The notes under the pieces are model-generated. The model ran no database searches. It saw nothing but the letters and a program-made list of their open reading frames with translations, and was not told where the DNA came from. A program made the position numbers and the translations under genes. 59,469 nucleotides of DNA from Paracoccaceae bacterium (GTDB taxonomy: Bacteria > Pseudomonadota > Alphaproteobacteria > Rhodobacterales > Rhodobacteraceae): contig JAIXSA010000068.1 in the NCBI GenBank assembly GCA_027484915.1, forward strand, positions 1-59,469. The letters run 5' to 3'. Shown here piece after piece: positions 27,244 through 36,339 of the stretch. The stretch's first letter is position 1; each line of letters begins with the position of its first letter.

Positions 27244-28902
27244 ATGACCGATATCTTCAAGATGATGCTGGCGCAGCTGAACCCGGTGGTGGGGGACATC
27301 GCGGGGAATGCGGGCCGCGCGAAGGTGGCTTGGGAAAGCGGGAAAGCCGCGGGTGCGGACATGGTCGCGCTGACCGAGATGTTCATCACGGGCTACCAGA
27401 CGCAGGACCTGATCTTGAAGCCGGCCTTCGTTCAGGCTGCCGTGGCGGCGGTGGAACGGCTTGCGGTGGAGTGTGTCGACGGCCCGGCGCTGGGGATCGG
27501 CGGCCCGGTTCCTTTGGGCGGGAAGCTTTACAATGGGTATTACGTGCTGGAAGGCGGGCGGGTTCACGCCCGCGTCTTGAAGCACCATTTGCCGAACGAT
27601 GCGGTGTTCGATGAGAAGCGCGTTTTCGCGTCGGCCGACGTGCACGGGCCCTACGTGGTGAAGGGCGTGCGGATCGGGACGCCGATCTGCGAGGACGCCT
27701 GGCACCCGGACGTGGCCGAGACGCTGGCCGAGACGGGGGCGGAGATTCTGCTGATCCCGAACGGGTCTCCGTATCACCGGGGCAAGCCGAACCTGCGGCT
27801 GAACCTGATGGTGAGCCGCGTTGTGGAGACGGGATTGCCGCTGGTCTACCTGAACATGGTGGGTGGGCAGGATGACCAGGTGTTCGATGGGTCCTCGATG
27901 GTGCTGAACCCCGGTGGGCGGCTGGCGGCGCAGCTGCCGCAGTTCGACGAGACCGAGGTGATGGTCACCTTCCGGCGCAGGGCCGAGGGGTGGGAGGCGG
28001 ACCAGGGGGAGATTGCCGAGATTCCTCCGATTGGCGAGGCGGACTACCGGGCCTGTGTGCTGGCCTTGGGCGATTACATGCGGAAGACGGGGTTCAAGAA
28101 AGCGCTGTTGGGGCTGTCGGGGGGGATCGACAGTGCGATCGTGGCGGCGATGGCGGTGGACGCGCTGGGGCCGGAGAACGTGCGCTGCGTGATGCTTCCG
28201 TCGGAGTTCACGAGCCAGGAATCGCTGGATTTGGCGACTGCGGCGGCGAAGGCTTTGGGGTGCCGCTATGACTCGGTGCCGATATCGGGGGCGCAGGCGG
28301 CGGTGGGGGAGGCGCTGGCTCCGCTGATTGCGGGGACGGAGCCGGGGATCACCGAGGAGAACATCCAGAGCCGGTTGCGGGGCGTCATGCTGATGGCCCT
28401 GTCGAACAAGTTCGGCGAGATGCTGCTGACGACGGGCAACAAGTCCGAGATGGCGGTGGGCTACTGCACGATCTACGGCGACATGAACGGGGGCTACAAC
28501 CCGGTCAAGGACATGTACAAGACCCGCATGTTCCTGACCGCGCGCTGGCGGAACGAGAACCACCGGAGCTGGATGAAGGGTCCGGCGGGGGAGGTGATCC
28601 CGGAGCGGATCATTGCGCGGCCGCCGTCGGCGGAGTTGCGGGCGAACCAGCGGGACGACGACAGCCTGCCGCCCTATGAGGTGCTGGACGCGATCCTGGA
28701 GTGTCTGGTCGAGAAGGAGATGGCGGTCGCCGATATCGTCAAGCTTGGCTTCGACTGGGCGGTGGTGAAGAAGGTCGAGCACCTTCTCTACATCGCGGAG
28801 TACAAGCGGTTCCAGTCGGCCCCGGGCGTGCGGCTGACGCAGAAGGCCTTCTGGCTGGACCGCCGCTATCCCATCGCGAACCGCTGGCGCGATGACGGCT
28901 GA
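27244..28902 (+). CDS. nadE: glutamine-dependent NAD synthetase
   Basis: A 552-residue two-domain enzyme that makes NAD from deamido-NAD, ATP and glutamine. The N-terminal nitrilase-type glutaminase has Glu45 (ALTEMFITGY), a Lys in VLKHHLPNDAVFDEKR and Cys in TPICEDAWHP. The C-terminal synthetase has the PP-loop LSGGIDSAIVAAM and TTGNKSEMAVGY. ATG 27244 has AAAGGAG at good spacing. An upstream in-frame ATG would extend into the palindromic repeat and is unlikely. A small gene follows after 6 nt. Confidence 0.96.
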   Translation: MTDIFKMMLAQLNPVVGDIAGNAGRAKVAWESGKAAGADMVALTEMFITGYQTQDLILKPAFVQAAVAAVERLAVECVDGPALGIGGPVPLGGKLYNGYYVLEGGRVHARVLKHHLPNDAVFDEKRVFASADVHGPYVVKGVRIGTPICEDAWHPDVAETLAETGAEILLIPNGSPYHRGKPNLRLNLMVSRVVETGLPLVYLNMVGGQDDQVFDGSSMVLNPGGRLAAQLPQFDETEVMVTFRRRAEGWEADQGEIAEIPPIGEADYRACVLALGDYMRKTGFKKALLGLSGGIDSAIVAAMAVDALGPENVRCVMLPSEFTSQESLDLATAAAKALGCRYDSVPISGAQAAVGEALAPLIAGTEPGITEENIQSRLRGVMLMALSNKFGEMLLTTGNKSEMAVGYCTIYGDMNGGYNPVKDMYKTRMFLTARWRNENHRSWMKGPAGEVIPERIIARPPSAELRANQRDDDSLPPYEVLDAILECLVEKEMAVADIVKLGFDWAVVKKVEHLLYIAEYKRFQSAPGVRLTQKAFWLDRRYPIANRWRDDG

Positions 28903-28908
28903 GCCCCG

Positions 28909-29280
28909 ATGAGCTCGGAAATCGTCGTCGTCAACTTCTACACATTGCGCGATCCGGAGGGTTTTGATCGGGCGGTGCGGGTGCTGGTGCCCCGGGTTCG
29001 GCTGCAGGGGCACGACGGAGTGCGGAGCTACCGTTTCTTTGGATCGGGCCCAACGGAGCGGCGACTGGTCGCGATCTACGAGGGGCCGACGGCCTGGGTC
29101 GGTCACCATGACCTTGTCATGGGATGGCCCGAGATGGGCGCCCTGCGCACGGCGGCTCGGCTGGCGCGGACCGATCTTTACGGGCCGCTGACCCCACCGA
29201 TGCAGGCCTGGATCGAAGAGATGGGTCTGGCCCGGAAGCTTCGCCACCAGGGCGAGGGGATCGCCGGGTTCCGGCGCTGA
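28909..29280 (+). CDS. hypothetical protein downstream of nadE
   Basis: A 123-residue protein without signal peptide or membrane segment. The opening beta strand EIVVVNFYTLRDPEGFDRAV followed by a helix resembles the ferredoxin-like fold of dimeric alpha/beta barrel proteins (for example antibiotic monooxygenase-like), but I do not recognise a specific family. It starts 6 nt after nadE, so it is probably co-transcribed, and it converges with the phosphodiesterase gene with no gap. Confidence 0.6.
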   Translation: MSSEIVVVNFYTLRDPEGFDRAVRVLVPRVRLQGHDGVRSYRFFGSGPTERRLVAIYEGPTAWVGHHDLVMGWPEMGALRTAARLARTDLYGPLTPPMQAWIEEMGLARKLRHQGEGIAGFRR

Positions 29281-30072
29281 TCAGAAGAAATCGTGCGGGC
29301 CGGGGAAGGCTCCGACGGGCTGGAGGTGGGTGGTCAGTCGCTCGCCGTCCCAGTGATGCAGAAGCATGGCGGGTGGCTCGGTGAAGGACGCGGCCTTCGC
29401 CCCCGGATCAAGGCGCAGGGCAAGGCTGGTGGCAATCGCGGGGGCCGTCAGGGCGGGGCGACCGGCAAAGGTGGTCAGGGTGAAGCGGTGGACATGGCCC
29501 GCGACGAGGCGGATCGCCTGGGGGTGGCGGACGAGCGTTTCGGCCAGCGTGTCCTCGCCGAAGCAGCGGAAGGCGTCGACGAAGCCGATGCCGGTCGGAT
29601 AGAGCGGCTGGTGCATCATGACCAGGGTGGGCCTATCCGGCGCGGCCGATAGCGTGGCGTCAAGCCAGGCGGCGTGGTCGGGTGTGACGATGCCGTGGTG
29701 ATCGCCTGGGACAGTCACGTCGAAGCCGATCACGCGGACTGGGCCGTCGGCAATGGCGTGAAGCGGGCCGGAGGGGGTGAGCGGCACCAGGTTCGGCAGG
29801 CCGGAGAGGCCCGCGCGGAACGCCTCGCGGTCGTCATGATTGCCCGGGATGGCAAGGATGGGGGCCGGGAAGGCGGCGAGAAGGTCGAGTGCGCGGGCGT
29901 AGCTTTCCGCGTCGCCGTGCTCGGTCAGGTCGCCTGACAGGATCAGAAGGTCGGGGGAGAAACTCGCGGCCTGCGCAAGAGCTTCGGCAAAACGCGGGGT
30001 GGTGTCCAGGACCGACTGGTAAAGCTGGCCAGGTGGGCAGAGATGCGGGTCGGAGAGGTGAGCGATCAGCAT
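29281..30072 (-). CDS. CpdA-like calcineurin-type phosphodiesterase
   Basis: A 263-residue metallophosphoesterase of the class III cyclic nucleotide phosphodiesterase group. Metal-binding motifs are LSDPHLCPPG, LSGDLTEHG, IPGNHDD and, later, MMHQPLYPTGI and VAGHVHRF, the D-x-H / GDLT / GNHD / GHxH set typical of CpdA. Such enzymes hydrolyse cAMP or phosphodiesters of lipids. I choose ATG 30072, which has AAGG 5 nt upstream; a GTG at 30078 is possible. If it acts on cyclic nucleotides it could oppose the cyclase at 48081, though the two are 18 kb apart. Confidence 0.82.
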   Translation of the reverse strand: MLIAHLSDPHLCPPGQLYQSVLDTTPRFAEALAQAASFSPDLLILSGDLTEHGDAESYARALDLLAAFPAPILAIPGNHDDREAFRAGLSGLPNLVPLTPSGPLHAIADGPVRVIGFDVTVPGDHHGIVTPDHAAWLDATLSAAPDRPTLVMMHQPLYPTGIGFVDAFRCFGEDTLAETLVRHPQAIRLVAGHVHRFTLTTFAGRPALTAPAIATSLALRLDPGAKAASFTEPPAMLLHHWDGERLTTHLQPVGAFPGPHDFF

Positions 30073-30090
30073 GGGCACCTTGTGCGGGCG

Positions 30091-30190
30091 GTGGGCATAT
30101 TGCCCAGCCTACGGGGCCTTGCGCGTGTTGTCCCGCGAAGCGTGGGTTGCAGGTGCCGTGCGGGTGCTAGGTGGGCGATATCGCCCACCT
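30091..30190. repeat. two GTGGGCNATAT palindromes
   Basis: TGGGCATATTGCCCA (30092-30106) is followed by GCCTACG. A perfect 22-nt palindrome built on AGGTGGGCGAT and its complement occupies 30169-30190. They lie between the phosphodiesterase and the PfkB-type kinase gene and resemble the GGTGCGCC repeats, which also end in CCTAC. Confidence 0.6.
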
Positions 30191-30206
30191 TGCGCGCGGG
30201 CGTGCC

Positions 30207-31154
30207 TCAGACCTCGGTCACCGTGCATTCGCGCAGGAGGCGCATCACGTCTTCCGGGCGGCAAAGCTGGGTCGCGTCAGTAGTCACGGCGGCAGATGCG
30301 GCGGCAGAGCCCAGGGCCAGTGCCTCGGCATTGGTCTGGCCCTGCGCCAGCGCGAGGACGAAGGCCGCGACGAAGCTGTCGCCCGCGCCGACGGTGGACT
30401 TGACCTTCACCTTTGCAGCCTTTGCAAACAGCTTCTGGTCCTTGTCGGCCAGCACGTTTCCTTCAGCCCCCCGCGCGATGATCACCGTCTTGGCCACACC
30501 GCGCCGGACGAGCGACTGGGCGAACTCTGCGGTGTCAGACAAAGTGGGCAGGGGCTTGCCCGCCAGTTCCTCGCCTTCGGGACCGTCCATGCGAAGGACT
30601 TCAAGGCCAGGGATCGGGTGGCGCACGGCCTCGGTCAGGGTGGAGCCGGAGGTGTCGAGGACGACGCGGGTTTCGGGCATGGACGCGGCGAGCTGGGCCG
30701 GAAAGTCCACCGGCACGCCAGGCGGCTGGCTGCCGGAGATCACCGAGAACCCGCCGGGCCGGGCTGTAGCGCGCAGCAGGGTGAAGACGCGGGAGCGTTC
30801 CGCCTCGCCCCAGACGGGGCCGGGCAGCATGAAGCGGTACTGCTTGCCGGTGGTGCCTTCGTTGACCGTAAGCGATTGGCGGGTTTCTCCGGGGCCGAGG
30901 ATCGACAGGAAGGTCACGCCTTCGCCCCGGATCAGGCCCGCGAGGCGGTCGCCGGTGAGCCCGCCGATGGCCACCAGCGCCAGGCTGTCGCCGCCCAGGG
31001 ACTTGATGGCGCGAGAAACGTTGAGGCCCCCGCCGCCGGGGTCCAGAAGCGGCTCGGTGCAGCGCAGCTTGTGGCCGGGGATCAGCTCATGCACCTCGGT
31101 CGCCATGTCGAGCGCGGGGTTGAGCGTCAGGGTAAGGATCGGAAGCTGGGACAT
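30207..31154 (-). CDS. PfkB-type hexose-phosphate kinase (1-phosphofructokinase family)
   Basis: A 315-residue PfkB-fold sugar kinase. The N-terminal signature GGGGLNVSRAIKSLGGD and the C-terminal STVGAGDSFVAAFV (anion hole and catalytic Asp) are intact, and TLTLNPALDM at the start is typical of FruK/LacC/PfkB members that phosphorylate fructose 1-phosphate, tagatose 6-phosphate or fructose 6-phosphate. No PTS gene is adjacent, so a phosphofructokinase-2-like role is as likely as FruK. ATG 31154 is the family start. Confidence 0.85.
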   Translation of the reverse strand: MSQLPILTLTLNPALDMATEVHELIPGHKLRCTEPLLDPGGGGLNVSRAIKSLGGDSLALVAIGGLTGDRLAGLIRGEGVTFLSILGPGETRQSLTVNEGTTGKQYRFMLPGPVWGEAERSRVFTLLRATARPGGFSVISGSQPPGVPVDFPAQLAASMPETRVVLDTSGSTLTEAVRHPIPGLEVLRMDGPEGEELAGKPLPTLSDTAEFAQSLVRRGVAKTVIIARGAEGNVLADKDQKLFAKAAKVKVKSTVGAGDSFVAAFVLALAQGQTNAEALALGSAAASAAVTTDATQLCRPEDVMRLLRECTVTEV

Positions 31155-31207
31155 GCGGCACCTGTGGCTGTTACCGCTATCATAAGCCTTCCATCCGGAA
31201 ATGGAAC

Positions 31208-31281
31208 TGTCCCCGACGGTGGTCGCCGGGGACAAAAATCTTGAGGAAGATTTTTGACAAATTCCTTACTTAAGGAATTTG
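31208..31281. terminator. three-hairpin module after the metallo-hydrolase gene
   Basis: Hairpin 1 is GC-rich (GTCCCCG...CGGGGAC, 31209-31233). Hairpin 2 is AAAAATCTT-GAGG-AAGATTTTT (31234-31255). Hairpin 3 is CAAATTCCTT-ACTT-AAGGAATTTG (31258-31281). Stems are perfect in 2 and 3. It lies just downstream of the minus-strand hydrolase gene, in the position of a terminator. The same three-part order occurs at 38127-38188. Confidence 0.65.
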
Positions 31282-31291
31282 GACCCTGGGT

Positions 31292-32221
31292 TCAGCCGTT
31301 CAGCAGCAGCTGGTAGCTGGCGGGCACGAAGCGGAAGCCGTCCCCTTGGGCCTCGACGTATCCCACGCCGGGGAAGGGCATGTGATAGCCGATGAAGGGG
31401 ATCTTGTCGGCGGCGATCATTCCGAAGACCTGTTTGCGGACCGCGGCGGCGGCGGCCTTGTCGGCGTCGAAGCGCACTTCCCAGTCGGGCTTTTGCAGCG
31501 ACCAGACATAGTGGTTCGCCGTGTCCGCCGTGATCATCAGGCGCTGGCCGTCGGATTCCACCTGGTAGACCATGTGGCCGGGGGAATGGCCGAAGGCCGC
31601 CATCCCGGTGATGCCGGAGGCGACGCTGCCGCCGTCGTCAAGGAAGGTGAACTTGTCGTTCAGCGGCTTCACGTTCTTGTCGAAGCCTTCGTTCGCTGCC
31701 CCCGACCAGTGGTTGTGCTCGACCCCGCCGGTCACGTAGCGGGCGTTGGCAAAGGTCGGCGTGGTGCCGTCCGCGCCCATCAGCCCGCCGATATGGTCGC
31801 CGTGCATGTGGGTAAGGACCACGACGTCGACCTGGTCGGGCGTGTAGCCGGCGGCGGTCAGCGCCGCGAGCGTGCCCTCGGCGGCCAGCCCGGTGTCGAA
31901 CAGAACCAGTTCCGCGCCGGTGTTGATCACGGTCGGGGTGAAGAAGTTCTGTGTCTTGTCCGCGGGGATGAAGTTCGCGGCGGAGAGGGCGGCGAAATCC
32001 TCGGGGCTGGCGTTTGTGCCGAAGGTTTCCTGCGGCTTCTCGCCCGCAGGCGTGCCGGCGAGAAGGGTCGTCACCTCGAAGCTGCCGAGCTTGAAGCGAT
32101 TCCAGGGCGCGAAGCCCGAACCCTGCATCTCGGCCTTGGCGAAGACGGGCAGGGGCAGCGTGGCGGCGAGGGGCATCGTGGCACCGGCGAAAAGCGCCTG
32201 ACGGCGGGAAAGTCGGGTCAT
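31292..32221 (-). CDS. exported metallo-beta-lactamase-fold hydrolase
   Basis: A 309-residue MBL-fold protein with a twin-arginine-like leader (MTRLSRRQALFAGATMPLAA), so it is probably exported folded with its metal. The zinc motif is VVLTHMHGDHIGGL; later ligands include a His in FGHSPGHMVYQ and a C-terminal His in FIGYHMPFPG. The group includes lactonases, arylsulfatase-like and metallo-hydrolases of unknown substrate; no diagnostic motif of beta-lactamase itself is apparent. ATG 32221 starts right at the leader. Confidence 0.85.
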   Translation of the reverse strand: MTRLSRRQALFAGATMPLAATLPLPVFAKAEMQGSGFAPWNRFKLGSFEVTTLLAGTPAGEKPQETFGTNASPEDFAALSAANFIPADKTQNFFTPTVINTGAELVLFDTGLAAEGTLAALTAAGYTPDQVDVVVLTHMHGDHIGGLMGADGTTPTFANARYVTGGVEHNHWSGAANEGFDKNVKPLNDKFTFLDDGGSVASGITGMAAFGHSPGHMVYQVESDGQRLMITADTANHYVWSLQKPDWEVRFDADKAAAAAVRKQVFGMIAADKIPFIGYHMPFPGVGYVEAQGDGFRFVPASYQLLLNG

Positions 32222-32341
32222 CCTTGTCCTCCTGTTTGGGTGAGGGAAGGATAGGACTGGGTCTGCAAGCGTCCGGTCACGGGCGCGTCATGTGCCGTGC
32301 GAGCTTGCACAAACCCTGTGCAGGATGGCCGGGAACCGAAA

Positions 32342-32752
32342 TCACTCCCACCAGCGGTCGATATTGGCGATGTCCTCGTCGGACCAGCCGAAGTGATGCG
32401 CAAGCTCGTGCACGACGACGTGTGAGACAAGCTCCTGTATCGAGACGTCGCCGCGTTCGGCCCATTCGTCCAGGATCGGGCGGCGGAAAAGCCAGATCAC
32501 ATCGGGGCGGGTCACCTGGTCTGCGGTGGATTTCTCGGTCAGCGGGATGCCGTCGTAGAGGCCGGTCAGCTCGAACGCGTCGTCGATCTGCAGCTCGTCC
32601 AGCATGTCCTCGTCAGGGAATTCCTCGATCCGCAGGCGGATGTGGGTGGCAGGTTCGCGGAAGGGTTCGGGCAGAGTCGAGATCGCCTCGTGGGCGAGCT
32701 GCTCGATCAGGGCGAGGGAGGGGGCGATGCTGTCTGGGGATGGGTTGGTCAT
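32342..32752 (-). CDS. zincin-like metallopeptidase family protein
   Basis: A 136-residue protein of the small 'possibl zinc metallo-peptidase' family (PF06262 type). The zinc motif HELAHHFGWSDEDI near the C-terminus is the family hallmark: HExxH with the third ligand region in the following GxSD. It has no signal peptide. Upstream residues EEFPDEDMLDEL and LTGLYDGIPL match the family. The cellular role of the family is unknown. Confidence 0.85.
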   Translation of the reverse strand: MTNPSPDSIAPSLALIEQLAHEAISTLPEPFREPATHIRLRIEEFPDEDMLDELQIDDAFELTGLYDGIPLTEKSTADQVTRPDVIWLFRRPILDEWAERGDVSIQELVSHVVVHELAHHFGWSDEDIANIDRWWE

Positions 32753-32848
32753 GGGGGCAAGATAGGCAGCCGTTTGCCGGGTTGGAAGGGGCAGGGGAAA
32801 AGCGGCGGTCGCTGTGCTAGGATCTTGGTGAAAAGGAGGAGGGCGGGG

Positions 32849-33277
32849 ATGTCACAGGCGACGGTCCCGAGCGGGGCGCTGGACCCGGCAACCTGGCTTG
32901 CGGCGCTGGAGCCGGAGCGGCGGGAGGAGGCGGCGCGGCTGTTGGCGATCTTTGGCGAAGAAACGGGATGGGAGCCGAGGACCTGGGGGCCGGGGGGCAC
33001 TCAGGCGGGGTTCGGGCGGTATGTCTATCGCTACGACAGCGGGCATGGCGGGGAGGGGCATGTGGTGGGTTTTTCGCCCCGGAAGCCGGAGATTTCGCTG
33101 TACGGGCTGACCTCGGCCCTCGGGGCGGCGGCGCTGGAGGGGTTGGGCAAGCACCGGGCGGGGAAATCCTGCCTGTATGTGAAGCGGCTGGCTTTGGTGG
33201 ACGAGCGCGTCTTGCGCGGGATGATCCGGGCGGGGGTGGAAGAGACGCGGGCGCGCTGGCCGGTGCATCCGGTGTGA
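32849..33277 (+). CDS. DUF1801 domain protein
   Basis: A 142-residue protein of the DUF1801 / YdhG-like family. The conserved stretch GFGRYVYRYDSG, then VVGFSPRKPEISLYGL, then GKHRAGKSCLYVKRL is the family core. A strong ribosome site AAAAGGAGGA precedes ATG 32849. The family is small and cytoplasmic with no settled biochemical function; frataxin-like folds have been reported among its structures. Confidence 0.85.
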   Translation: MSQATVPSGALDPATWLAALEPERREEAARLLAIFGEETGWEPRTWGPGGTQAGFGRYVYRYDSGHGGEGHVVGFSPRKPEISLYGLTSALGAAALEGLGKHRAGKSCLYVKRLALVDERVLRGMIRAGVEETRARWPVHPV

Positions 33278-33320
33278 CCTTGAAATGGGGAGCTGTCGCA
33301 GGGGGTGCGAGGCGGAACAT

Positions 33321-33345
33321 GGAAAGGCGCCAGTGGCGCGTTTCC
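33321..33345. other. hairpin in the DUF1801-gltX gap
   Basis: GGAAAGGCGCC - AGT - GGCGCGTTTCC, an 11-bp stem with one mismatch, in the 180-nt gap before gltX. It could terminate the upstream gene or be a degraded repeat; there is no U-run after it. Confidence 0.4.
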
Positions 33346-33457
33346 CCGCCGAAGCGGAACCCCCGTCAACGGCGTTGCCACGGGATGCGGGACCGGCGGC
33401 CCCAACTGGACAAATCCGGGGGGGTGTGACAGGGAAGGGCGGTTCAAGGAGCCTGTC

Positions 33458-34783
33458 ATGACTGTCACTTGCCGCTTCGCCCCCTCGCCCACCGGCTGGA
33501 TCCACGTGGGCAACCTGCGCACCGCGCTGATGAACTACCTGATCGCGCGCCAGAACGGCGGGACCTTCATCTTGCGGCTGGACGACACGGACCAAGAGCG
33601 GTCGAAGCAGGAATACATCGACGGGCTGAAGGCGGACCTCGCCTGGCTGGGGATCAAGTACGACCGGGTCGAGCAGCAGTCGAAGCGGATGGCGCGGTAC
33701 GCCGAGGCGGCAGAGCAGCTGAAAGCGGCGGGACGGTTCTATGAGTGTTTCGAGACCCCCGTGGAGCTGGACCTGAAGCGGAAGAAGCAGCTGAACATGG
33801 GCAAGCCCCCGGTCTATGACCGGGCGGCTTTGAGCCTGACCGAAGAGCAGAAGGCGGCTTACCGGGCGGAGGGGCGGCAGGGCTATTGGCGCTTCAAGCT
33901 GGATCAGGAACGGATCGAGTGGACGGACGGGATCATCGGGCCGATCTCGATTGATGCCGCCAGCGTCTCGGACCCGGTGCTGATCAAGGCGGACGGGCAG
34001 GTGCTGTATACGTTTGCGTCGTCGGTGGATGACGTGGACATGGGGGTCACGCATATTGTGCGGGGCGCGGACCATGTGACCAACACGGCGACGCAGATCC
34101 AGATCATGAAGGCGTTGGGGGGGACCCCGCCGACCTTTGCGCACCATTCACTGCTGACCGGACCGCAGGGCGAGGAATTGTCGAAGCGTCTGGGCGTTTT
34201 GTCCCTGCGCGACCTGCGGGCGCGGGGGGTGGAGCCGATGGCGCTGCTGTCCCTGATGGCGCGGTTGGGGTCGTCGAAGCCGGTGGAGCTGGTGTCGTCG
34301 ATGGACGAGCTGGTGGCGGGATTTGACGTCGGCTCCTTCGGGGCCGCGCCGACGAAGTTCGATGCCGAGGACCTGTTCCCGCTGACGCGGCACCATGTGC
34401 AGTCGCTGCCCTTTGACGCTGTCAAGGACCGGATCGCGGCGCTGGGCGTGCCCGACGCGGACGCCGAGGCGTTCTGGGCGGTCGCCAAGGGCAACATTAC
34501 CATCCTGGACGACCTGGGCCAGTGGTGGACCCTGTTCCGCGACGGGGCCGAGCCGGTGGTGGACGAGGCCGACCGCGACTTTGTCCGGCAGGCCCTGGCG
34601 CTGCTGCCAGCGAAGCCCTGGACGACGGCGACCTGGGGCGAGTGGACGGCGACGGTGAAAGAGGCGACGGGGCGCAAGGGCAAGGACCTCTTCCGCCCGC
34701 TGCGCCGGGCGCTGACGGGCCGCGATGCGGGGCCAGAGATGGCGGACGTGATGCCGCTTCTGCACAAGGTGCCAAGCGTCTGA
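33458..34783 (+). CDS. gltX: glutamate--tRNA ligase
   Basis: A 441-residue class I aminoacyl-tRNA synthetase charging tRNA-Glu (and, in alphaproteobacteria, often tRNA-Gln for amidation). The HIGH-type motif is FAPSPTGWIHVGNLRTAL and the KMSKS-type motif is GEELSKRLG. The catalytic core, stem-contact and anticodon-binding regions are complete. Alphaproteobacteria often have two GltX paralogues; this is the shorter type (about 440 rather than 470 residues). ATG 33458 matches the family start; an earlier in-frame ATG would add a stretch translated from the gap hairpin. Confidence 0.94.
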   Translation: MTVTCRFAPSPTGWIHVGNLRTALMNYLIARQNGGTFILRLDDTDQERSKQEYIDGLKADLAWLGIKYDRVEQQSKRMARYAEAAEQLKAAGRFYECFETPVELDLKRKKQLNMGKPPVYDRAALSLTEEQKAAYRAEGRQGYWRFKLDQERIEWTDGIIGPISIDAASVSDPVLIKADGQVLYTFASSVDDVDMGVTHIVRGADHVTNTATQIQIMKALGGTPPTFAHHSLLTGPQGEELSKRLGVLSLRDLRARGVEPMALLSLMARLGSSKPVELVSSMDELVAGFDVGSFGAAPTKFDAEDLFPLTRHHVQSLPFDAVKDRIAALGVPDADAEAFWAVAKGNITILDDLGQWWTLFRDGAEPVVDEADRDFVRQALALLPAKPWTTATWGEWTATVKEATGRKGKDLFRPLRRALTGRDAGPEMADVMPLLHKVPSV

Positions 34784-34798
34784 GCCTTGGCTGGCCGC

Positions 34799-34844
34799 GG
34801 GGCTGTCTGCGCCCGGACTCCCGAGGATACTGCTAGACAGAAAA
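34799..34844. repeat. diverged copy of the CCCCCGGGATATTT repeat
   Basis: GCGCCCGGACTCCCGAGGAT followed by a short AT stretch and an AGAAAA tail, in the gltX-MATE gap. The layout matches the copies at 18502 and 23133, with several substitutions. Confidence 0.4.
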
Positions 34845-34884
34845 TGGCTTGGGGCTAGCTCTGGCCCTGAGAAGCGAGGATTCG

Positions 34885-36297
34885 ATGGCCAACCCGAACG
34901 CGCAAGCGAAGTTTGTCGAGGGCAACCTGTTCCGGCATGTGACGGTGATGTCGCTGACCTCGTCTGTGGGGTTGATGGCGGTCTTCGTCGTCGATCTGGT
35001 GAACATGTTCTACATCGCCCTTCTGGGGCGCGAGGAACTGGCCGCCGCCATCGGCTATGCCGGTGCGATCCTGTTCTTCACCACCAGCTTCGGCATCGGC
35101 ATGTCGATCGGCGTCGGCGCGCTGGTGGCGCGGTCCCTGGGCGCACGGGACCCGGTCCTGGCGCGCGAGAAGGCGACGACCGGCCTGGTGCTGAGCTTTG
35201 TCTTCGGCTCGCTTTTCGCGGCGGTGGTCTGGGTCTTTCTTTGGCCGCTGGTCGGGCTTCTGGGGGCCAAGGGCGAGACGGCGGCGCTGGCGGTGCATTT
35301 CCTGCAGATCGTGATCCCGTCGCAGCCCCTGTTGATGATCGGCATGGTCGGTGGCGCGATCCTGCGCAGTCATGGCGACGCGCGGGCGGCGATGATGGCG
35401 ACGGTCTGGGGCGCGGTGGCGACGGCGGTGCTGGACCCGATCCTGATCTTCGGCTTCGGGTTGGAGCTGACCGGGGCGGCGATTGCGTCCGTCGCGGCGC
35501 GTGTGGTGATCGCCTGGGTCGCGGTACAGCCGATCCGGAAGAAGTATGGCGGGTTCGACCGGCCGACGCTGGGCGGGGTCATCGCCGACATGGGGCCCAT
35601 CTGGGCCATCGCGATCCCGGCGATCCTGACCCAGGTGGCGACGCCGGTGGGGCAGGCCTTTGTCACCCGCGCGACCTCTGCCTATGGCGAGGCGGCGGTG
35701 GCCGGGATGGCGATTGCCGGACGTCTGACCCCGGTGGCCTTCGGGGTGATCTTCGCGCTGGCCGGGGCGATCGGGCCGATCGTGGGCCAGAACTTCGGCG
35801 CGGGTCGGATGGACCGGGTGCGGCGGACCTTCTGGGACGGGCTGATCTTCACCGCGCTGGTGATCGTCCTCGTCTCGGCCCTGTTGTTCGTGCTGCGCGG
35901 GCCCATTGCGGATGCCTTCAAGGCCGAGGGGCTAACGCGCGATCTGGTCTACCTCTTCTGCGGACCGCTGGCGCTCTTGTGGTTCTTCAACGGCATGGTC
36001 TTTGTCGGTAATGCGGTCTGCAACAACCTGGGCCGGCCGTTCTGGTCGACGGTGGTGAACTGGGGGCGGCACACGGTGGGCACGATCCCGCTGGCGCTTT
36101 GGCTTGGCAGCTACTGGGGCGCGCAGGGTGTGCTGGTGGGGCAGGCGCTGGGCGGGGTCATCTTCGGCTTTGCTGCGGCCTGGCTGGCCTTGCGGGCGAT
36201 TCAGGCCCCGGTCATCCCCGTCCCGCGCGGACGCCCCGCGCCCGACCCCGCGCCCGAGACCGAGCCGGTGGCCAGCCCTGGCGAGCGGCGCGCCTGA
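34885..36297 (+). CDS. MATE family efflux transporter
   Basis: A 470-residue protein with 12 hydrophobic helices, of the multidrug and toxin extrusion (NorM/DinF-like) superfamily. The two homologous halves are visible: FFTTSFGIGMSIGVGALVAR in the first and FGVIFALAGAIGPIVGQNFG in the second. It exports drugs or metabolites with a sodium or proton gradient. ATG 34885 has GAAGCGAGGA upstream. The C-terminal tail is Pro/Glu-rich and cytoplasmic. The substrate is unknown. Confidence 0.9.
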   Translation: MANPNAQAKFVEGNLFRHVTVMSLTSSVGLMAVFVVDLVNMFYIALLGREELAAAIGYAGAILFFTTSFGIGMSIGVGALVARSLGARDPVLAREKATTGLVLSFVFGSLFAAVVWVFLWPLVGLLGAKGETAALAVHFLQIVIPSQPLLMIGMVGGAILRSHGDARAAMMATVWGAVATAVLDPILIFGFGLELTGAAIASVAARVVIAWVAVQPIRKKYGGFDRPTLGGVIADMGPIWAIAIPAILTQVATPVGQAFVTRATSAYGEAAVAGMAIAGRLTPVAFGVIFALAGAIGPIVGQNFGAGRMDRVRRTFWDGLIFTALVIVLVSALLFVLRGPIADAFKAEGLTRDLVYLFCGPLALLWFFNGMVFVGNAVCNNLGRPFWSTVVNWGRHTVGTIPLALWLGSYWGAQGVLVGQALGGVIFGFAAAWLALRAIQAPVIPVPRGRPAPDPAPETEPVASPGERRA

Positions 36298-36339
36298 GGC
36301 GGCTTAGTGCGCGGCATACCGTCGTATTCCGAATTCCTC

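Noticed and set aside
27217-29247. A 676-codon open frame antisense to nadE and its follower
   Set aside because: Composition is typical of an antisense shadow, and nadE has all catalytic motifs and a ribosome site.
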